Shown piece after piece: positions 27,193 to 37,124 of a stretch of DNA of 64,000 nt; position 1 is the stretch's first letter, and the number at the start of each line of letters is the position of its first letter. Source of the DNA: Prevotella sp902465605 (GTDB lineage: Bacteria; Bacteroidota; Bacteroidia; Bacteroidales; Bacteroidaceae). The position numbers and the translations under genes are program-made. Location: assembly GCA_902465605.1 (NCBI GenBank), contig CABQNT010000006.1, forward strand, positions 62,001-126,000. Reading direction: 5' to 3'. Under the pieces are notes generated by a model, which was not told where the DNA came from, made no database searches, and saw nothing but the letters and a program-made list of their open reading frames with translations.

Positions 27193-30100
27193 ATGGAAAA
27201 ACTATTACAACGCTTTTTGTTGCTGTTGCTGCTGTTACCATTGTCTGTGCTGTCTTTTGCACAAAATTACGCAGAGGTATTGCCTGGTAACAGCAAAGTC
27301 TTGAAATCCGACAAGGTAAGCGGAAGCGAGACTTTGAGCTCTATTACGCTGGAGGTGACTTTAGCTGCGGGTACACAGCCCAATGGCCAGGCACAATTGC
27401 GTACGTCGACGGACGACAATAAACTGGTGAACACTGGGACAAATGAACTGAAGGATGACGTGCTCGTACAGAAAAGCACAAATCCAAATGTTTGGGAGAT
27501 AACTTGGCTTAACGTTCCTGTGGGGGATTACAAGATATACTTCCAGCAGGAGGGTGGCACAGGTCATACCTTTTTACACGACGTTACCATAAAGGAGATA
27601 CCTGCCAATTTAGTTCCTAAATTAACTGTGAAGACCACTCCCAGTTATTGTGATGCCAAAGCGGGTACGGCCATGCTTCAGGTTAAAGACGGTACGGCTC
27701 CTTATTCCTGCACGGCTGTCATAACCCGTGCAGATGGAAAGACAGAAACACTTACAAAAACCATCACAGATGATTCATGGACAATCGAAGGTTTGGCTGC
27801 AACCGAATATGTGACCTTTAGGGTGACAGACGGAGGTGGGCAAACCGTTACAACTAAATCGGATGTGATAGCCAATACTTCTGTCGAAGTAAAAAATAAT
27901 GGCTATCTCTATGTGTTTCAAAATGGTCAAAATGGATTGTGTTCATTCGATTATTATGTGTATGTAGTCATCGAGACATCCAGTGCGAAAGCTGCCCAGA
28001 AGCAGACTGAAATGCTTGCTCAAAGCATGAGGTTGAAAAAATATGAAATCCATGGAGAAGGAGCTATCTATAAACTTGAATATGATCCCAGTTTGGATAA
28101 GAATTACTCAAGTTCTTACTACCGATACTTCAAGATACCCAGCTCGGCCAACTTGGCTGTCGGCGAGCAGTTCGGCCTCTCATACGATAAGTTGTGTGGT
28201 GGAACGGAGAATACATCTACATGGCTATATGAGCTACGCAAACTGGCTGACATGACAAACATCTATCCGTCGGCCGACGGCTCTCTGTGTGATGCTGAGG
28301 ATGGCACATACAAGCTGACCTACAATTTCTTAGGTAAAAACAACGATTGGACTAATACCTATTATGTATTTTTAGATGCTAACAAATATGGCCGGCTGCT
28401 CAAAGAATCTAATGGCAGTTATGAGGTTGTGAACGACAAGGTGTTGATGCCTACCGAGAAGTTTCCATTTAGGCCTTTCTTCAATTCCATCTCCTTGCCT
28501 GGCCCTGGAAAATACAAGTTTGAGTATGGGTCAGAGACTGATTGTCCACAAACCTACTTCTCAAAGGAGTTCGAGGTGAAGTTGCCATCTCTGAGCATCA
28601 ACGGTGGAAAGGCACCTACTGCAGTACAATGCTATACGGTGTATGGCAACACGGCTGGCATCCAATTCCAAGTAAAAAACACAGGATTCCCATTTACCGT
28701 TGAGGTGAGCCGACCCGACAACAAGTCGTCGTTTGAGGTTGCTGATTTCTTGACCAAGAACACATACACCAAACAAATACAGTTTCCTGTGAAGGTGACC
28801 TATCAGAAAGAACAGTATTTGTATGTGATAGGTGACCTGCCCGAAGGCGAGTATGTCATGAAGGTAAAAGACGCCTGTGGACAGGAGGCTGAGCAGGCTT
28901 TCAGCATCAAGGACACCGACCTACAACACTATAATCCGAAGAACGACGAAGGCTATAAAGATGGTGTGTATGTTGGTATCGACTGCAATGGTAACAACAT
29001 TGTCAAACTGAACTATGGCCCCTCTTGCAACAATTTGGGAGTGGCATATAATCTCTACAACAAAAATACAGGCTCGTATACCTCTGGGGCTGATTTTTAT
29101 AAGGATGATTATAAGGTAGACAACTTGGTAAAGGACAATGCTTTCTCTGTTAGTTTCAATAAGTGGATCCAAAAGTTGGATGGATACCGTTCGTCTGACT
29201 TCCCATACTACTCAGCGATTGAAAAGGTGGATACTGTGTTTAATTACGCAAACCAAAAAGCAGATCGTGCAGGAAATTGGGCTACCAAAGCATATAAGTT
29301 CAATTTTGAGAATATCACAGGCGCAGACGCTACGGCATTTGAAGTGTTTGGGGCCATGTGCAAGAAAAACGACCCATCATCAGGCATGATTGCCGTTGGT
29401 GTAAAGAAAGGGGTAAACTATACCGGAACGCTCAGTTACGAATTGTTTACCACAGCCGATGGAACGACGCCTGGCACGAAAGTGAAGGATAATTCGGATT
29501 TGGTGAACAATGTTTGGACAAATGTGAAAGAAGGTAAATATCTTGTAAAGATATTCTATGGTGACGGCTGTGATACCAAGAAATTCGTGGAGGTGAAAGC
29601 TGCGGATATTCCACAGCCAGGGGTGGAAACTGACATCGTTGACAAATATGAGTATAATGATCCTATTTATGTTGACATAACGAAGAATGACAAGCCCTTA
29701 CATCTCATCTTGCCTGTTTCACCTTATATATATCATGTAGAATGGGTGGATATTACAGACCCTGCTCACGAGGTAAGTAAAGGTACTGGCAATGAAATTT
29801 ATGCAACGTTTACGAAGCCGGGTACTTATACATACGAAATAAGGACAACGTTTACTGAAAACACTTCATGTAAAGATAGTTCTGGTGGTACGCGAAAGGT
29901 GACGTTCATTGTCAAAGGACCAAACTACTGGTTGGGCAAGACAGATGAGAATTTCAGTGACAAGACCAACTGGACTGAAAACAGAGTACCTGAAGAAAAT
30001 GAAGACATCATTTTTGCCACGGTAGAGAATTATGGTACCGCAGCAATCAATGACTGCCGTTTGGTTAATGGTGCCGAAAATCTTCACTTTGAGGCCGGCA

Positions 30101-31683
30101 AACTCGAAAATCAATCAGCTGTGGCCATGGTGATTCCGGCAGGCAGCGGATTGAAAGTAACCAATATGGTTGGCTTTGAGCACGAAGCAGGTGAGCCTGT
30201 TCGCTTGAAGATTGAAGCTGAGGCAGGCAAGGCTAATGGCGCATTCGTATATGCTGGTGCTCCAGCAGAAGCTAAAGTATTTGCCGAGGTGCAGATGAAT
30301 GTAAAATCAACTAAACTTCCGACACCTACCACATGGAAGGATAACGTTCAAGGGTCTCCTACTTTTGGGGAAAATTTACCCGTGGCGTTTACCGACCAGT
30401 TCTTTGGTATCCCATTCAAGCAGACCTCTTCTGCATGGCTCGGTGGTTCATACATCTATAAGTATGATGAGGCAACCAACGCAAGCAACAAGTTCTACCA
30501 GAAGTTTACGGGCTTGAAAGCTAAGGAAATGATGACCGCTTTTGCTGGTTACTCTATCCGCAGCACGGCCGCAGAAGCCAAGGTGAAATCTATGAAAGGT
30601 TACCTCAACTTGGGCGATGCTACCTTGACGCTGACCCGTAAGGCTTCCTTGGTTACCGGTGCAACAGCTGCAAGCGATGCCATTAACCACTGGGGCTTGG
30701 GCCAAAACCTCTTTGGTAACTCTTACACCGCACCTATGAAGATAAGTGGGCTGACGTTGCCAGACGCTTTGGATAAAACTATTTATATGTATAATACTGG
30801 TAGTGGAAAAGATTGGGGCGACGCAACAAGTCAATCGGGTACATCGGCTGGAACCTACTTGGCTGTTCCTGTCAACACGGCTTCACAACAGGGCGTGGAC
30901 GAAATTCCATCCATGCAGGGCTTCTTGCTGAAGTTTATTGATACTGAAACAACGGTTGGCGGAACCGACGTAACGGTAGACCTGAAGTACGACAATCTCA
31001 AGTCAGTAGCTACCCAGCAACAAATGGCCAAGGGATATACATTTGGTACAAACACTAAACCAGGAGTTGTAAGGTTTATCCTGAACGGTGAGGATGTGAG
31101 CGATGTGATGTGGTTGTTTGAGCAGCCAGGCACATCCGACAACTTCGACAATGGATGGGATGGCCAGAAACTGGGTGCTGAGATGATGAGTAGTATGATT
31201 TACTCGGATTCAAAGGCTGGCAAGTTGCAGGTTAACACCACCGATGATCTGACAAAGGCTAACATTACCATCGTGACAGCTAAGCCTGGACGTTATGTAT
31301 TAAATCTCTTGCAAAATGATTTACCACAGTATTCTGACTTAAAGCTCATTGATTCAAAGGCAAAGATGATTGTACCATTTGAGGGTGACGCTTTGGAATA
31401 TGAATTCGATGTAACAGGGAATGGTGTCTTAGGCGATAGATTTAAGCTGATGAACACCACGGCAACCTCATTCGGCAATTTGCCTACCGAGATTCAAGGG
31501 GTAACGACGGCAACCTGGAATGGGCCGGCTGTTGTGTACACCGTATCGGGTGAACGCGTGGCCAATGTGAACCAACCTGAAGACCTGAATCGCCTCAAGG
31601 CTCAACTGCCAAACGGTGTGTACATCGTTTCGATGCAGGTGGATGGTAAGACGGTGAGCCAGAAGATGGTGATCACGAAGTAA
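27193..31683 (+). CDS. Giant secreted surface protein with SprB-like repeats and T9SS-type C-terminus
   Basis: 1,497 residues from the ATG at 27193; a TTG nine codons earlier is not favoured. Signal peptide (RFLLLLLLLPLSVLSFA). The N-terminal two thirds is a string of Ig-like modules, some matching the SprB-repeat pattern, for example DGTAPYSCTAVITRADGKTE then LAATEYVTFRVTDGGGQ, and DLPEGEYVMKVKDACGQ. Around 920 comes YWLGKTDENFSDKTNW, a module start frequent in Bacteroidetes surface proteins. The C-terminus (VVYTVSGERVANV, LPNGVYIVSMQVDGKTVSQK) resembles a type A T9SS sorting domain. Adhesion or gliding-type function is inferred from domain content. It shares a G-tract promoter with the preceding peptide; a terminator follows. 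Confidence 0.88.
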   Translation: MEKLLQRFLLLLLLLPLSVLSFAQNYAEVLPGNSKVLKSDKVSGSETLSSITLEVTLAAGTQPNGQAQLRTSTDDNKLVNTGTNELKDDVLVQKSTNPNVWEITWLNVPVGDYKIYFQQEGGTGHTFLHDVTIKEIPANLVPKLTVKTTPSYCDAKAGTAMLQVKDGTAPYSCTAVITRADGKTETLTKTITDDSWTIEGLAATEYVTFRVTDGGGQTVTTKSDVIANTSVEVKNNGYLYVFQNGQNGLCSFDYYVYVVIETSSAKAAQKQTEMLAQSMRLKKYEIHGEGAIYKLEYDPSLDKNYSSSYYRYFKIPSSANLAVGEQFGLSYDKLCGGTENTSTWLYELRKLADMTNIYPSADGSLCDAEDGTYKLTYNFLGKNNDWTNTYYVFLDANKYGRLLKESNGSYEVVNDKVLMPTEKFPFRPFFNSISLPGPGKYKFEYGSETDCPQTYFSKEFEVKLPSLSINGGKAPTAVQCYTVYGNTAGIQFQVKNTGFPFTVEVSRPDNKSSFEVADFLTKNTYTKQIQFPVKVTYQKEQYLYVIGDLPEGEYVMKVKDACGQEAEQAFSIKDTDLQHYNPKNDEGYKDGVYVGIDCNGNNIVKLNYGPSCNNLGVAYNLYNKNTGSYTSGADFYKDDYKVDNLVKDNAFSVSFNKWIQKLDGYRSSDFPYYSAIEKVDTVFNYANQKADRAGNWATKAYKFNFENITGADATAFEVFGAMCKKNDPSSGMIAVGVKKGVNYTGTLSYELFTTADGTTPGTKVKDNSDLVNNVWTNVKEGKYLVKIFYGDGCDTKKFVEVKAADIPQPGVETDIVDKYEYNDPIYVDITKNDKPLHLILPVSPYIYHVEWVDITDPAHEVSKGTGNEIYATFTKPGTYTYEIRTTFTENTSCKDSSGGTRKVTFIVKGPNYWLGKTDENFSDKTNWTENRVPEENEDIIFATVENYGTAAINDCRLVNGAENLHFEAGKLENQSAVAMVIPAGSGLKVTNMVGFEHEAGEPVRLKIEAEAGKANGAFVYAGAPAEAKVFAEVQMNVKSTKLPTPTTWKDNVQGSPTFGENLPVAFTDQFFGIPFKQTSSAWLGGSYIYKYDEATNASNKFYQKFTGLKAKEMMTAFAGYSIRSTAAEAKVKSMKGYLNLGDATLTLTRKASLVTGATAASDAINHWGLGQNLFGNSYTAPMKISGLTLPDALDKTIYMYNTGSGKDWGDATSQSGTSAGTYLAVPVNTASQQGVDEIPSMQGFLLKFIDTETTVGGTDVTVDLKYDNLKSVATQQQMAKGYTFGTNTKPGVVRFILNGEDVSDVMWLFEQPGTSDNFDNGWDGQKLGAEMMSSMIYSDSKAGKLQVNTTDDLTKANITIVTAKPGRYVLNLLQNDLPQYSDLKLIDSKAKMIVPFEGDALEYEFDVTGNGVLGDRFKLMNTTATSFGNLPTEIQGVTTATWNGPAVVYTVSGERVANVNQPEDLNRLKAQLPNGVYIVSMQVDGKTVSQKMVITK

Positions 31684-31710
31684 GCAGTAAGCTTCATAAA
31701 ATGCTACAAT

Positions 31711-31749
31711 ATATGGGCAGCGGCGCAAGGTTCGTTGCCCATATTTTTA
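31711..31749 (+). terminator. Intrinsic terminator of the surface-protein gene
   Basis: Stem ATATGGGCA / TGCCCATAT with a loop of about 16 bases and a following T-run, 28 bases after the stop. Confidence 0.8.
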
Positions 31750-32070
31750 TGTCTTCGTCGTAGCGTCACCCATGTTTACTTCAAACATGCAGGGTAGCAG
31801 CAAACCTATGAGTTCATGATGGTAAAGCGACGAAGTTAGAGTCGTTGTAGCCCCCATTGTTTTATGAGGATATTATCTCTTCTTTGTAAGGAGAGATTCT
31901 TTGGTTTAGGAAGATTCAAGGTAAGCATCCGATATTTATAGCGTAACCCAGATATGCAGCACAAACATAAGAGGTTATTATTCAATGGGGCGTAGGGTAA
32001 ATATGAGATGCTTGGTAGTATTAGATGCTACCGTTACATTGCTAATACGGAACCATGGATTGTAGTAAAG
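31750..32070. other. Gene-free region between the surface protein and galM
   Basis: About 320 bases with no supported reading frame, repeat or RNA structure. Confidence 0.5.
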
Positions 32071-32117
32071 ACAAAAGTAGGAGACAAACCTCCATGATGG
32101 GCGTTTATCTCCTACTT
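32071..32117 (-). terminator. Terminator of the lipoprotein aldose epimerase gene
   Basis: On the minus strand AAGTAGGAGA / TCTCCTACTT, a 10-bp perfect stem with a long loop, followed by TTTTGTC. It lies 39 bases after the stop. Confidence 0.65.
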
Positions 32118-32155
32118 GATAGCGTTGATGCGGAACATTGTTACCGCAGCGAAGT

Positions 32156-33322
32156 TTATCTTACACTAAACTTATAGGCAACATGACTGAAATATTTCTC
32201 ACCTGGCTTGAGGTAAGGTGAAGGCCAGTCTTTCTTGTTTGGAGAATCAGGGAATTTCTGGGTCTCCAAACAAACCGAGGCACGCTGTGGATAGGCAATG
32301 CCCTTTTTGCCGATGACACTGCCAGAAAGGAAGTTGCCAGAATAAACCTGTATACCTAGTTCGTTGGTGTACACTTCCATATAGATGCCCGACTCGGGAG
32401 AGTACAGGCTGGCAGCCACCTTGGTGTCGTCACCCTTACCGTCCTTGTAGGTGTTCAGCACATAGTTATGATCATACCCTCTACCATATTTGAGTTGTGT
32501 GAAGGTAGTGTCCCCGATGGTTTCATACAGTGCGTGACGCTTGGTGAAGTCCATGGGTGTACCGTAAACAGGTTTGATTTCTCCTGTTGTCATAAAGGTA
32601 CTGTCGCAGGGTGTATAGTTGTCGGCATTGACATAAAGAACCATGTTGGTGCCGGCCTTTGAGGGATCGCCCGAGAGGTTGAAGTACGAGTGATTCGTCA
32701 TGTTGATGACGGTTTCTGCGTCGGTGGTGGCCTCAAACTTCATGTCCAGGGTGTTGTCGCTGGTTACCGTGTAGGTAACTGTTGCCGTTACATTGCCAGG
32801 GAAGTTGTTGTCACCGTCAGGAGAATGCAAGACGAGCTGAAGCGTTGAGTCGTTCAACTGCTTACCTTCGTATACAGAATATTGCCAACCTGAGGGACCA
32901 CCATGCAGACAGTGTCCGAAGTTGTTGCGTGGCAATTGAATCTTCTTTCCTGCAACCGTGATTTGACCCTGATTGATGCGATTGGCATAACGACCAATGG
33001 CTGCGCCGAAATCGCTGGCGTTATTGACAGAATCGGCATACTGCGCAATGTTGTCATAACCCAACACTACATCGGTAGCAACACCGGCTTTGTTGGGTAC
33101 GCAGATTGACACAACGCGTGCACCAAAGTTTGTGACGCAAACTTCCATGTCATTGTTGTTCTTCAAAACGAACAGCTTAACTGGCTTTTCGTTGAGTGTT
33201 GTGTCGAACTTGGCGGGGTCTAGACCGGAAACGGTTAATTTACTGTTGTCACTGGACGAGCAAGCCGTAAACAGTGCCATGGCAAATGCTGCGCCCATGA
33301 ATAATCCTTTAGTTAGTTTCAT
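32156..33322 (-). CDS. Aldose 1-epimerase, lipid-anchored form
   Basis: 388 residues. Lipoprotein signal with lipobox FTAC, then a GalM beta-sandwich. It interconverts alpha and beta anomers of galactose or glucose. Conserved elements: NRINQGQ (Arg), GHCLHGGPSGW (catalytic-region His), TNHSYFNLSG (second His), YDHNYVL and CLETQKFPDSPNK (Glu base). The lipid anchor implies it works in the periplasm or on the surface, on sugar before uptake, in contrast to the cytosolic paralogue at 36019-37110. The ATG at 33322 is chosen because upstream ATGs fall within the galK terminator hairpin. It is the last gene of the gal cluster. Confidence 0.93.
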   Translation of the reverse strand: MKLTKGLFMGAAFAMALFTACSSSDNSKLTVSGLDPAKFDTTLNEKPVKLFVLKNNNDMEVCVTNFGARVVSICVPNKAGVATDVVLGYDNIAQYADSVNNASDFGAAIGRYANRINQGQITVAGKKIQLPRNNFGHCLHGGPSGWQYSVYEGKQLNDSTLQLVLHSPDGDNNFPGNVTATVTYTVTSDNTLDMKFEATTDAETVINMTNHSYFNLSGDPSKAGTNMVLYVNADNYTPCDSTFMTTGEIKPVYGTPMDFTKRHALYETIGDTTFTQLKYGRGYDHNYVLNTYKDGKGDDTKVAASLYSPESGIYMEVYTNELGIQVYSGNFLSGSVIGKKGIAYPQRASVCLETQKFPDSPNKKDWPSPYLKPGEKYFSHVAYKFSVR

Positions 33323-33360
33323 CTTGAATGTTTTGGTAATATTTGTTATGAGTGAATAAA

Positions 33361-33407
33361 AAACAAAAAAGATATCTGTTATCACAATGTTGATAACAGA
33401 TATCTTT
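33361..33407 (-). terminator. Strong hairpin after galK
   Basis: A perfect 17-bp stem (AAAGATATCTGTTATCA and its complement) with a 6-base loop; the minus-strand side continues TTTTTTGTTTTTT. It lies 13 bases after the galK stop and 39 bases before the next ATG. Confidence 0.85.
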
Positions 33408-33419
33408 ATTTGCTATCAA

Positions 33420-34583
33420 TTAGCATACTTTGTGAGAGCCCTGGCTGATGACAACGTCATAGATTTCTGGTTTCTTGCCGAATTTAGCAAGATACTTTTC
33501 TGTGACATCGGCCACGAACTTGTCATGAATTTCATCCTTAACCAGGTTGATGGTGCAGCCACCGAAGCCGCCGCCCATGATACGACTGCCTGTAACACCA
33601 TTCTCTTTGGCAACATCATTGAGGAAATCCAGCTCTTCGCAAGATACCTCATAGTCCTTGCTCAGACCTTCATGTGTCTCGTACATCTTCTTGCCCACCG
33701 TCTCATAGTCGCCAGCTTCCAATGCGTCGCAAACGGCCAGCACACGGTCTTTCTCACCCAGTACGAAGTGGGCGCGGTTGTAATCTTCCTCACCAACTTC
33801 GGCTTTCACGGCTTCTAATTGCTCCCATGTGCAGTCGCGCAGGGTTTCAAATTTCTCATTGGGGTACTTGGCTGCAATGTGTTTTACGACATTCTCACAG
33901 GATTTGCGACGGTCGTTGTACGGCGAACCAACCAATTCGTGTTTCACGCATGAGTTGACGAGCATGAGTCTGTAGCCCTCTGGGTTGAATGGGAAGTATT
34001 CGAACTCACGACTACGGCAGTCGAGGCGCATGAGCTTACCCTCCTGTCCGAAGACACTGGCAAACTGGTCCATGATACCGCAGTTAACGCCTACATACTT
34101 GTGTTCTGTAGCTTGTCCTGCCAAAGCCATGTCCCATTTGGACACTTTGTTATCACCGAACAAGTCATTCAAGGCAAAGGCGAAACAGCTTTCCAACGCT
34201 GCCGATGAAGACATTCCAGCACCAAGTGGCACATCGCCAGCGAAAGCGGTGTTGAAGCCTTTTACGTCGACGCCAAGTTTCTTCATTTCTTGCACCATGC
34301 CGTAGATATAGCGCGCCCAACTGGTGCGGGGACCTTGGGGATCGTCTACCTTAAACTCTACACGGTCTTTCATATCTATAGAGTAACACATGACCGTATT
34401 GGTGCCATTAGGGCGAACTTCGGCCATGATACCCTTGTCTACAGCGCCTGGAAATACGAATCCACCGTTATAATCTGTATGTTCGCCAATTAAATTAATA
34501 CGACCTGGTGAGAAATAAATATTTCCTGTTTTGCCATCAAAATGCTTGATGAAACGACTTCTTACATGATCTATGTCCATCAT
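33420..34583 (-). CDS. galK: Galactokinase
   Basis: 387 residues, full length. GHMP-family kinase making galactose 1-phosphate from galactose and ATP, the first committed Leloir step. Signature GRINLIGEHTDYNGG (galactose-binding), ATP loop PLGAGMSSSAALE, and GGGFGGCTINLV (third GHMP motif). The catalytic Asp lies in the GIMDQFASVFG segment. It sits between a sugar permease and an epimerase in the same direction, but a terminator-like hairpin separates it from each. galT and galE are not in the window. Confidence 0.97.
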   Translation of the reverse strand: MMDIDHVRSRFIKHFDGKTGNIYFSPGRINLIGEHTDYNGGFVFPGAVDKGIMAEVRPNGTNTVMCYSIDMKDRVEFKVDDPQGPRTSWARYIYGMVQEMKKLGVDVKGFNTAFAGDVPLGAGMSSSAALESCFAFALNDLFGDNKVSKWDMALAGQATEHKYVGVNCGIMDQFASVFGQEGKLMRLDCRSREFEYFPFNPEGYRLMLVNSCVKHELVGSPYNDRRKSCENVVKHIAAKYPNEKFETLRDCTWEQLEAVKAEVGEEDYNRAHFVLGEKDRVLAVCDALEAGDYETVGKKMYETHEGLSKDYEVSCEELDFLNDVAKENGVTGSRIMGGGFGGCTINLVKDEIHDKFVADVTEKYLAKFGKKPEIYDVVISQGSHKVC

Positions 34584-34628
34584 AATTAATAGGGTTTAGG
34601 GGTTTATAATCTAAAAATTGTTTTATCA

Positions 34629-34673
34629 TAAAAAATGCTGAATGTACTTATCAGGGATAAGCATTCAGCATTC
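34629..34673 (-). terminator. Hairpin terminator between permease and galK
   Basis: Minus strand: stem AATGCTGAATG / CATTCAGCATT, extended inside by CTTATC/TGATAAG pairing, followed by TTTTTT. It is 12 bases after the permease stop. Confidence 0.8.
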
Positions 34674-34684
34674 TTTGTTGCTTA

Positions 34685-35968
34685 TTATTCTACAGGAATG
34701 TCTTTGTTCACATTCTTGCAGCCTACCAAAGCGTAGTAGAGTAGGTATGCGAGCATGGCGATAACAAGCCAGTAGCTGGCAATGTAATCGTTGAGGCTGG
34801 TTGCAATTTGGTCTTGGATGAATGGCATCACACCCCCACCAACAACCATCATCATAAAGATACCTGACGCTGCGGCCGTGTATTTACCCAGACCTTCTGT
34901 TGCCAGGTTGAAGATACAGCCCCACATGATTGAGGTACAGATACCACATGAAATGATGAAGAAGCACTTGATGGGTACTTCAGATCCACGGAATGACACG
35001 GCAGAACTCTCGGGGAGCACAATGGCAATCAATAAAAGGATGATGGCCAATGATGAGGTGAAGATCATCTGTGTGCGTGAAGATACTTTACCACTGATGA
35101 AACTGCTGACGAAACGGCCAACGAGCATCAACAACCAATAGATGGCTACGATGCCACCCGCTACGGCTGCCGCACCGGGGAAGTCAAGTTTGGTGATGTA
35201 GAAATTCAATTCAGCAGGAATACCAACTTCAATTCCCACATAGAAGAAAATGGCAATCACGCCGAGGATAAAGTGGCGGAAGTTCCATGGACTGTATTCA
35301 GACTTAACGCCTGGGGCGGTTGACTGTGGTTCTGGAATGGCTACGAATGAGATGATGAGGAAGGTAACGGCAAACACGCCCATAGCTACCCAAAGCAAGG
35401 GAGTGACGTCAGACATACTGGTTTTGTCGGTAACTTGACCAATGAGCACACCAACAAAGAACGGGGTGAGTGTTGCTGCGAGTGAGTTTAATGTTCCTCC
35501 GGTTTGGATGAGTTGGTTTCCACGGTTACCGCCTCCGCCAAGAAGGTTCAACATGGGGTTCACCACCGTGTTTAACATACATACACAGAATCCGCAAATG
35601 AACGCACCTAACAAGTAGACAATGAAATTGAGCATGACAGGCTGTCCCTGAACGCTGAACATCTCACTGCTACCGCCAAACATACTAGATAAATATTGTA
35701 CAAACAAGCCGACGAAACCTACTGCGATAGCAATCAGAGCGGTTTTCTTGTAACCGTATTTCACGAGCATCTTGCCTGCTGGTATCCCCATGAAAAGATA
35801 AGCCAAGAAGTTCATTAAGTTACCAACCATACCAGCCCAAGAGTAGGTTTTACCCCAAATGTTTCCGAATGGTGCTGCAAGATTGGTTACGAATGAAATC
35901 ATAGCAAAGAGGAACATCATTGAGATAATCGCAACAATGACGCCATTTTTGTTTGTCTGTTGTTCCAT
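34685..35968 (-). CDS. Sugar:proton symporter, FucP/GluP type (probable galactose/glucose permease)
   Basis: 427 residues, twelve hydrophobic helices, major facilitator superfamily. FucP/GluP-like features include LMNFLAYLFMGIPAGKML in the helix 2-3 region with the KYGYKKT loop, the NTVVNPMLNLLGG segment and the GGTLNSLAATLTPFF helix. Family members import fucose, glucose or galactose with protons. The adjacent galactokinase and mutarotases point to galactose. It starts 50 bases after the cytosolic epimerase gene, with no promoter box between, so those two are probably co-transcribed. Confidence 0.92.
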   Translation of the reverse strand: MEQQTNKNGVIVAIISMMFLFAMISFVTNLAAPFGNIWGKTYSWAGMVGNLMNFLAYLFMGIPAGKMLVKYGYKKTALIAIAVGFVGLFVQYLSSMFGGSSEMFSVQGQPVMLNFIVYLLGAFICGFCVCMLNTVVNPMLNLLGGGGNRGNQLIQTGGTLNSLAATLTPFFVGVLIGQVTDKTSMSDVTPLLWVAMGVFAVTFLIISFVAIPEPQSTAPGVKSEYSPWNFRHFILGVIAIFFYVGIEVGIPAELNFYITKLDFPGAAAVAGGIVAIYWLLMLVGRFVSSFISGKVSSRTQMIFTSSLAIILLLIAIVLPESSAVSFRGSEVPIKCFFIISCGICTSIMWGCIFNLATEGLGKYTAAASGIFMMMVVGGGVMPFIQDQIATSLNDYIASYWLVIAMLAYLLYYALVGCKNVNKDIPVE

Positions 35969-36018
35969 TTTTTGTTGAAAGATTTTTTTATTAGTTATTT
36001 TAGATATTTCTTCCTGGT

Positions 36019-37110
36019 TTATTTTTGCGTATAAAACTTATAAACAGTCTTTTGCTTATATTCTTGGTTAGGTTTCAATACCACTGATGGAAAATAAGGA
36101 TGGTTGGGAGAATCGGGGAAATGTTGTGCCTCGAAACAAACGGCACTGCGGCGTGGGAAAGTGGCACCATGTTGCCCTTTATAGCCGTCTGCCCAGTTGT
36201 CAGTGTACAATTGTACGCCTGGTTCGGTGGTATACACTTCCATGATGCGGCCACTCGTTGGATCTGTCAATCTGGCTGCAAAGCTTAGTTCACCTTCTTC
36301 TTTCTTATTCAACACGAAGCAATGGTCATATCCGGTACCATTTTTGATTTGAACGTCGTCTGCTTCTATGTCTTGACCGATGGGCTTTGGCTGACGGAAG
36401 TCAAATGGTGTTCCTTCTACAAATCGAATTTCACCCGTGGGAATGGAGGTATCATCGATTGGAATATAATAATCTGCATTGATTTCGCAAATCTGGTTTT
36501 CTATTGTAGGAGTAGGATTTGCGATGCCAGGCAGTGAGAAAAAGCCATGGCTGGTGAGGTTGATAATTGTCTTTTTATTGGTGGTCGACATGTATTCTAT
36601 CGACAGTTCATTGTCATCATTGAACGAATACACAACCGTTGTCCTTAATTCTCCTGAAAAGCCTTCTTCGCCATAAGGGCTTACATATTTAAGAACCAGG
36701 GTTTGATCATCCATCTGAAGGGCATCCCAAACTCGGGCATTGAACCCTTTGTTGCCACCATGAAGGCAATTTGGACCATTGTTAATGGGCAAGTGATATT
36801 CCTTGCCATGCAAATGAAATTTACCTTTTGCGATGCGATTACCATATCGCCCAATCAAAGTAGACAGGTAAGGTTCAGGTGAATCAATGACATCCTGGAT
36901 GTTGTCGTGTCCTTGAATGACGTTGGCGAGTTTGCCTTCTTTGTCAGGAACCATGATGGCAACGATGGCACCCCCGTAGTTGGTGATGGCTATTTCGTTG
37001 CCAACATTATTTTTGAGAATATAAAGATCTGTATTTTTTCCGTCTATGGTGGTTTGAAAATCCTTGGACTTCAATCCACAGAGGTTTTCTGTTTCTGTTG
37101 TGTTCGTCAT
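36019..37110 (-). CDS. galM: Aldose 1-epimerase, cytosolic form
   Basis: 363 residues, no signal peptide. GalM mutarotase supplying alpha-galactose to galactokinase. Motifs: GRYGNRIAKGKF, GPNCLHGGNKGF (His), LTSHGFFSLPG (second His), TGYDHCFVLN and CFEAQHFPDSPNHPYFP (catalytic Glu). It is the first gene of the gal cluster in the direction of transcription. A near-consensus -7 box (TTACTTTG, about 37149-37142) overlaps an 8-bp inverted repeat at 37125-37152, a candidate operator. Confidence 0.95.
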   Translation of the reverse strand: MTNTTETENLCGLKSKDFQTTIDGKNTDLYILKNNVGNEIAITNYGGAIVAIMVPDKEGKLANVIQGHDNIQDVIDSPEPYLSTLIGRYGNRIAKGKFHLHGKEYHLPINNGPNCLHGGNKGFNARVWDALQMDDQTLVLKYVSPYGEEGFSGELRTTVVYSFNDDNELSIEYMSTTNKKTIINLTSHGFFSLPGIANPTPTIENQICEINADYYIPIDDTSIPTGEIRFVEGTPFDFRQPKPIGQDIEADDVQIKNGTGYDHCFVLNKKEEGELSFAARLTDPTSGRIMEVYTTEPGVQLYTDNWADGYKGQHGATFPRRSAVCFEAQHFPDSPNHPYFPSVVLKPNQEYKQKTVYKFYTQK

Positions 37111-37124
37111 AAAAATAAGTTTTT

